This document shows, piece by piece, positions 59,970 to 64,000 of a stretch of 64,000 bases of DNA. Within the stretch, counting starts at the first letter, position 1; each line of letters starts with the position of its first letter. Position numbers and translations under genes: made by a program. The notes beneath the pieces were generated by a model. It worked only from the letters and a program-made list of their open reading frames with translations, was not told the DNA's origin and searched no databases. Origin of the DNA: Rhizobiaceae bacterium (lineage in GTDB: Bacteria; Pseudomonadota; Alphaproteobacteria; Rhizobiales; Rhizobiaceae); NCBI GenBank assembly GCA_019635775.1, contig JAHBYU010000008.1, positions 1-64,000 of the forward strand, read 5' to 3'.

Positions 59970-60875
59970 ATGGCTACCTCGTCGACCGATGCACCCGTTT
60001 CGCCGCTCCGCCAGCGCATGCAGCACGACATGCTCATGCGTGGCCTCGGCACCCACACACGGCAGGACTACGTTCGTCACGTCCGGTGCTTCGCCGCGTT
60101 CCTGGGGCGCTCGCCCGAGACCGCGACGCCGGACGATATCCGCCGCTTCCAGCTCGATCAGCATGAGAAGGGCGTCGGACCTGCGACCATCAATGGCACG
60201 GTCTCGGCGCTGCGGTTCCTGTTCCTGGTGACACTGCAGCGGCGGGATCTGTCGCGCGCCCTGGTGATCACGCGCTATCACCGCAAGCTGCCGGATGTGC
60301 TCAGCGTCGAGGAAGCGGGACGGCTGCTCGAAGCCGCACCGGGCCTCAAGTACAAGGCCGCGCTCGGCGTGGCCTATGGCGCGGGCCTGCGCGTGTCCGA
60401 GGTTGCGCACCTCAAGGTCGACGACGTCGACTCGGGACGCATGCTCCTTCGTGTCGAGCAGGGCAAGGGCCGCAAGGATCGCAACGCAATGCTCTCGCCG
60501 CAGCTCCTGGAGCTGCTTCGACTGTGGTGGCGTGAAGGCAGGCGGCGCGGGATCATGCTTCCGCATGGCTGGCTGTTCCCAGGTCGCAGCCGCACCGATC
60601 CGATCTCGCCGCGGCAACTGCATCGCGCCGTCCAGGAGGCCGCCGAGGTCGCCGGCATCCGCAAGCGCGTCAGCCCGCACACGCTGCGTCACAGCTTCGC
60701 CACCCACCTGCTCGAACAGGATGTCGACATCCGCGTCATCCAGGTGCTGCTTGGGCACAGCAAGCTTGAGACGACCGCTCTCTACGCCAAGGTCTCGACC
60801 CGGACGATCCACGCGGTCACCGGGCCGCTCGACCGCCTGATGGCGCTGATGGAGGGCAAGACGCCGCCCGGCTGA
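59970..60875 (+). CDS. Tyrosine recombinase of an IS91-type unit
   Basis: A 301-residue XerC/D-like recombinase. The N-terminal SAM-like domain (QHDMLMRGLGTHTRQDYVRHVRCFAAFL) precedes the catalytic domain with box I Arg in YGAGLRVSEVAHL, the lysine strand in GKGRKDRNAML, HTLRHSFATHLLEQ, GHSK and the Tyr nucleophile in TTALYAKVS. The ATG at 59970 has AGAGGA upstream inside a hairpin. Recombinases of this type regularly precede IS91-family transposases in alphaproteobacteria, here with a 3-base gap, so the pair acts as a unit. Confidence 0.87.
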   Translation: MATSSTDAPVSPLRQRMQHDMLMRGLGTHTRQDYVRHVRCFAAFLGRSPETATPDDIRRFQLDQHEKGVGPATINGTVSALRFLFLVTLQRRDLSRALVITRYHRKLPDVLSVEEAGRLLEAAPGLKYKAALGVAYGAGLRVSEVAHLKVDDVDSGRMLLRVEQGKGRKDRNAMLSPQLLELLRLWWREGRRRGIMLPHGWLFPGRSRTDPISPRQLHRAVQEAAEVAGIRKRVSPHTLRHSFATHLLEQDVDIRVIQVLLGHSKLETTALYAKVSTRTIHAVTGPLDRLMALMEGKTPPG

Positions 60876-60878
60876 GCC

Positions 60879-62072
60879 GTGCGCGCCTCGATCGAGGTCG
60901 CCGACGTCTTCCGCGCAGCAGGGCCTGCCTACCGGGCCGTGCATTCCGGGCGCTTAAGCCCCGCCCAGCTCAAGGTCATGTCGGCAATCGAGAACTGCCG
61001 CACCGCAGCGCTCGGCGGTCACGTCGAAGCCTGCGAGGACTGCGGCCAGTGGCGCATCGCCTACAACTCCTGCCGCAACCGGCACTGCCCGAAGTGCCAG
61101 GGCGCGGCGGCACGGACGTGGCTTGCCGAGCGCGAGGCCGACCTGCTGCCGGTCGGCTACTTCCACGTCGTGTTCACGCTGCCGGCCGAGGTCGCCGACA
61201 TCGCCTTCCAGAATAAGGCGCTCGTCTACGATCTGCTGTTCAAGGCGGCGGCGGAGACGATGCTGACGATCGCGGCAGATCGCAAGCATCTCGGCGCGCG
61301 CATCGGCATCACCGCTGTGCTCCACACCTGGGGATCAGCAATGACCCACCATCCGCACGTGCACATGATCGTGCCGGGCGGTGGCATCGCGCCCGATGGA
61401 AGCCGGTGGATCGCGTCGCGGCCGGCCTTCCTGCTTCCGGTGCGCGTGCTGGGCAAGCTGTTCCGGCGGCTCTTCATCACCCGGCTGGTCGCGCTCCACG
61501 ACGCCGGGCGGCTCGGCTTCTTCGGGACCATGGCACACCTCATCGAGCCCCGCGCGTTCCTACGCCGCCTTGCTCCCGTTCGCGGGAAGCGATGGGTGGT
61601 CTACGCCAAGGCGCCGTTCGCCGGACCGGAGGCGGTCCTCGCCTATCTGTCCCGCTACACCCACCGGGTTGCGATCTCGAACAGCCGCCTGATCGCCTTC
61701 GACCAGGACGGTGTCACCTTCCGCCACAAGGACTATCGCCGCGACGGCGTTGATCGGCAGCAGGTCATGACGCTTGCGGCCGACGAGTTCATCCGCCGCT
61801 TCCTGATCCATGTCCTGCCGCGAGGCTTCCATCGCATCCGGCACTACGGCCTGCTTGCCGGCTCCGCCCGCAAGGCCAGCCTCGCGCTCGCCCGCGAACT
61901 CCTGGATGTCGCCGCGCCCCCTGACCCACGCGACGCCGACGAACCGGAGGACTTCCGTCCGCCATGCCGGTGCTGCGGTGGACGCATGATCGTCATCGAG
62001 GTGTTCGAACGCTGGGGGCAGCCGCGAGGACCCCCGCACGCTTCAGCGACGAACCGGGAGACCGCGCCATGA
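60879..62072 (+). CDS. IS91-family HUH transposase
   Basis: A 397-residue transposase. An N-terminal zinc-binding domain is visible as CEDCGQWRIAYNSCRNRHCPKCQG. The HUH metal site is HHPHVHMIVPGGG, and a catalytic Tyr lies in YLSRYTHRVAISNSRL. A C-terminal basic region and CRCCGG follow. IS91 enzymes nick one strand and transpose by rolling circle. The start is a GTG three bases after the recombinase stop. The gene is full length and looks intact. A short frame after its end (62069-62299) is not convincing as a gene. Confidence 0.9.
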   Translation: MRASIEVADVFRAAGPAYRAVHSGRLSPAQLKVMSAIENCRTAALGGHVEACEDCGQWRIAYNSCRNRHCPKCQGAAARTWLAEREADLLPVGYFHVVFTLPAEVADIAFQNKALVYDLLFKAAAETMLTIAADRKHLGARIGITAVLHTWGSAMTHHPHVHMIVPGGGIAPDGSRWIASRPAFLLPVRVLGKLFRRLFITRLVALHDAGRLGFFGTMAHLIEPRAFLRRLAPVRGKRWVVYAKAPFAGPEAVLAYLSRYTHRVAISNSRLIAFDQDGVTFRHKDYRRDGVDRQQVMTLAADEFIRRFLIHVLPRGFHRIRHYGLLAGSARKASLALARELLDVAAPPDPRDADEPEDFRPPCRCCGGRMIVIEVFERWGQPRGPPHASATNRETAP

Positions 62073-62592
62073 CCCGGCATAGTCTGGTCATGGCATCAGC
62101 CGCTGGCGCTTCGCCTCCGGCAAAGGACCCGCGCGCGCCCGTGGCGACCGGTGCCATCAACAGGGTCGCGACGAGCTTGGAGCAGGATCGGCTCGACCGC
62201 GCAGAGGCACAACGAAGCGGCCTCGTTGCTTCCATCCCCGCGCTTCCCAGCGGCGGCAACACCATCGCTGACATCGGCCGCAGTTCGAAATCCCCATAGC
62301 CATCGACTGTGGCCCGCGGGTTCCTGCATGAGAGGCTTTCGTACGCCTGCCGGCACCCGAAACCCTTCACCATTTCGGCCGTTCGCGCATGCTTTGCCGT
62401 TGCCAAGAAGCGGACGTTCCGGCTAGAGGCCGCTCTGCCGAATGAGTAGCTGCAAAACCATTGCTCGGTCGCGAGAAGCTAGCAACATTTTGCGAACTTC
62501 CGGACTTTTCGAGGCCGTCAGTCGTTCCGACGGCGCGGCCCAATCGACCCCTCAGACAGCCGAGCTTTCAGGCGAGGTCGCGATGCGCACTG

Positions 62593-63312
62593 CTACTTCG
62601 CGAGCCAGCGTGCGTAGGCGTCAATGTCGATCATCGGCACCGTTCCGCTAAACTGAAGTTTCGAGATCAGTTTGAACAGAAATGCCGTCGCGGGCTTATT
62701 TTCGTTCACGAACGTGTAGTCGCCCGACTGCTCGCGGCAAAAATGGCCATGAGAGGCCACGCAGCCCAGATCGAGCTGCCGATCGCCGGTGCCGGCCATC
62801 AGCGCTTTCTCGAAAGACGATCCCAGCGGCGGACTCCATTCGCTTTCAAAGGTGAGGAGTCCACCGAAGATCGGGGTAAGCGGCTTCGCCGGATAAACGC
62901 CTCCTGCGTGCGGGATCGGCAAACTGGTTCGGTGCAGACGGCGCACCGACGCAACCTTGTCCTGCGCGTAGCCGACCAGCGCGGCATTCACAGTCTGCTT
63001 CGCCTCAAAAACGGCGTACACACTTTCTGCCGGAATGATGGTCTGCTTCTCATAGGTGAAGATGAAAGGCGAATACTGGCGGTCAAAGACGACAACATCG
63101 ATCTGATCGCTGAATGCCCCGGCGCTGTCTACGACATGTGCCTTGGCCGCCTGGTAGCGCTTAGGAAGGTACGTCTCCAACAGGCTGATCCAGACATTCT
63201 CGCTGGCATCGCCGGTCGTGCCAGGGTGAGGGAAGCTCTTCCGCGCGATCGACAGCCGCTGCTGAATATCTTCGTGAAGGTTCGCGAGAAGTTGAGACAA
63301 GGTAACTGCCAT
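62593..63312 (-). CDS. DUF6602 nuclease-like protein paired with a CD-NTase
   Basis: A 239-residue protein that I match to DUF6602. The core SDQIDVVVFD (D72) followed about 30 residues later by ESVYAVFEAKQ (E103-A-K105) is the D-ExK layout of PD-(D/E)xK nucleases. The N-terminus is helical (LSQLLANLHEDIQQRL) and the C-terminus ends with a helix likely for oligomerisation. There is no SAVED, membrane or signal region. It starts 15 bases after the nucleotidyltransferase stop on the same strand, so the two are an operon. By analogy with CBASS the nuclease would be the effector, but DUF6602 has not, to my knowledge, been shown to act this way. Confidence 0.7.
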   Translation of the reverse strand: MAVTLSQLLANLHEDIQQRLSIARKSFPHPGTTGDASENVWISLLETYLPKRYQAAKAHVVDSAGAFSDQIDVVVFDRQYSPFIFTYEKQTIIPAESVYAVFEAKQTVNAALVGYAQDKVASVRRLHRTSLPIPHAGGVYPAKPLTPIFGGLLTFESEWSPPLGSSFEKALMAGTGDRQLDLGCVASHGHFCREQSGDYTFVNENKPATAFLFKLISKLQFSGTVPMIDIDAYARWLAK

Positions 63313-63327
63313 GACGCACCGCCTAGT

Positions 63328-64000
63328 TTATGACAAAGGGAACTTCGGGCCGAACAACTGCCGCCACGCCTTCAGTGCGTCGCCATTGCGCCCCTGGCGG
63401 GCAAGGTTGATCGCTTCACTCGCCTCCCGACTAGCGGCCATGAGAAGATCGCGGGCGCGCTGTTTGCGGGCGAGATCCATGGCGTCGCTGATCGGCGGGC
63501 CGAGGCCGGCCGGATCATTCCAGATGTCGAAAATCCGATCCGCAAGGGTCGAGAACAACGCTTGTAGTTCATAGTCGAAGCGGCCCTGCCAGCCGCCGTA
63601 AAGGCATTCAAGCGCCATCACCTCGATCAGGAAGGACGGCTTGATCGGCTTGTCGGTGCCGTGCCGCTTGTTGTTGTTCCAGTACTTGACCATGCGCACC
63701 AGCCCCTTCCACTCGCTGGAAAAGGCCTGATGCGCGGTAACCGCTTTCTCGGCGTGAATCTTGGGATTCGTCTTGATCCACTTGCCGGCATCGGTGTCGG
63801 GAATCTCGTAGTTGTCGCCGCCGGTGAAAGCGGGGACTACATCCACGCTCAGGATGCGGTAGTCGGTATTGTCCTCGGCATCGACGACCACGCCGAAATC
63901 GACATTCACCGAACGGCTCTGCTGACGCACCGCATCCTTGCCGTACTTTTCCACAAGGGCCTCGTTGAAATCCCCGATGACGACCGACGGCGCTTTGCCG
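63328..64000 (-). CDS. CD-NTase-like nucleotidyltransferase (partial, runs off right edge)
   Basis: The frame is open from 63328 to the window edge, giving at least 223 C-terminal residues; the N-terminus with the GS and first DxD motif is outside. The string [10 protein letters not shown] fits the third catalytic Asp strand of cGAS/DncV-like nucleotidyltransferases. It is followed by helices with [31 protein letters not shown] and [11 protein letters not shown], typical of the SMODS/OAS-like C-terminal domain. Such enzymes make cyclic oligonucleotides on phage infection. An internal GTG at 63954 is not the real start. It precedes the DUF6602 gene by 15 bases. Confidence 0.72.
   Translation of the reverse strand, partial: GKAPSVVIGDFNEALVEKYGKDAVRQQSRSVNVDFGVVVDAEDNTDYRILSVDVVPAFTGGDNYEIPDTDAGKWIKTNPKIHAEKAVTAHQAFSSEWKGLVRMVKYWNNNKRHGTDKPIKPSFLIEVMALECLYGGWQGRFDYELQALFSTLADRIFDIWNDPAGLGPPISDAMDLARKQRARDLLMAASREASEAINLARQGRNGDALKAWRQLFGPKFPLS

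Larger units (their letters stand above)
59970..62072 (+). mobile_element. IS91-type transposable unit (core genes)
   Basis: Two adjacent genes, a tyrosine recombinase and an HUH transposase, define an IS91-type rolling-circle element. I cannot place its exact ends: a 62073-62592 tail without a convincing gene probably includes the right end, and the left end lies between 59763 and 59969. IS91 elements have no target duplication, so ends need comparison with other copies. They move neighbouring genes by one-ended transposition. Confidence 0.7.

Noticed and set aside
59298-60944. 548-codon minus-strand frame over the RpiR and recombinase genes
   Set aside because: It runs antisense to two well-supported genes and through the gene-free junction between them, and its translation is low-complexity.
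62069-62299. Short plus-strand frame after the IS91 transposase
   Set aside because: It overlaps the transposase end, has Ala/Ser/Gly-rich low-complexity translation and no recognisable family, so it is probably the tail of the element.
1-64000. CRISPR array
   Set aside because: No regularly spaced repeats with unique spacers were seen; the only short repeats are the three GCAGGGAATTTT copies, which are irregularly spaced.

Overview
The window looks like chromosome or large-replicon DNA from an alphaproteobacterium of the Hyphomicrobiales (rhizobia-like, Phyllobacteriaceae such as Mesorhizobium or Aminobacter). This is inferred from the high GC content, the dense operons of ABC transporters with catabolic enzymes, the FCD-type GntR, IclR and RpiR regulators, the DUF5681 proteins, and a tyrosine recombinase paired with an IS91-type transposase. 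No rRNA, tRNA or CRISPR array was seen. The region is a mosaic in which metabolic operons alternate with mobile-element debris.

Layout. 1-6.6 kb: a phosphonate-type ABC importer (phnD, phnC, two phnE) with a HAD hydrolase, flanked by a truncated and a complete P4-type integrase. 6.7-10.9 kb: an AAC(3)-I-like acetyltransferase, a secreted protein with an internal duplication, a GAF-GGDEF-PilZ diguanylate cyclase and small genes. 11.1-16.7 kb: an accessory block with a ParB-methyltransferase fusion, two DUF5681 proteins, an Mrr-like nuclease divergent from an XRE regulator across an operator-like inverted repeat, and an IS630 remnant. 16.9-37.3 kb: a large catabolic island. It holds a glycerol-dehydrogenase-like enzyme, a split transketolase, a CoA-transferase, a hydroxycinnamoyl-CoA hydratase-lyase-like crotonase, a complete NMT1/THI5-type ABC importer, an aminotransferase, two SDRs, an alpha/beta hydrolase, a HyuC-type amidohydrolase, two aldehyde dehydrogenases, an acyl-CoA dehydrogenase and an orphan second binding protein. 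A GntR regulator lies inside it, and a shared TGTATGC motif lies upstream of its two main divergent loci. 37.4-40.7 kb: decayed DNA, including a gene cleanly split by an IS3-family element. 40.7-47.5 kb: a GlpD-like oxidase with a PotABCD-type importer, then a DadA-like oxidase divergent from a GntR regulator. 48.4-53.7 kb: a complete beta-hydroxyaspartate cycle cluster, bhcABCD, with divergent bhcR. 53.8-59.6 kb: a four-gene operon (amidohydrolase, glutamine-synthetase-like ligase, aldehyde dehydrogenase, iron alcohol dehydrogenase) with divergent rpiR. 59.6-64 kb: an integrase remnant, an IS91-type unit, and a DUF6602 protein paired with a CD-NTase-like nucleotidyltransferase that runs off the right edge.

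How the genes may work together. The bhc genes convert two glyoxylate into oxaloacetate, using glycine as the amino donor and aldolase partner. The adjacent operon has the set of activities expected for glutamylation-dependent oxidation of a small amino alcohol such as ethanolamine, which would give gamma-glutamylglycine and then glycine plus glutamate. This would feed C2 units to the cycle, but the link is inference. The right-edge nucleotidyltransferase and nuclease-like pair beside an IS91 unit is the best candidate for an undescribed defence-type system. The substrate of the 16.9-37 kb island could not be determined.
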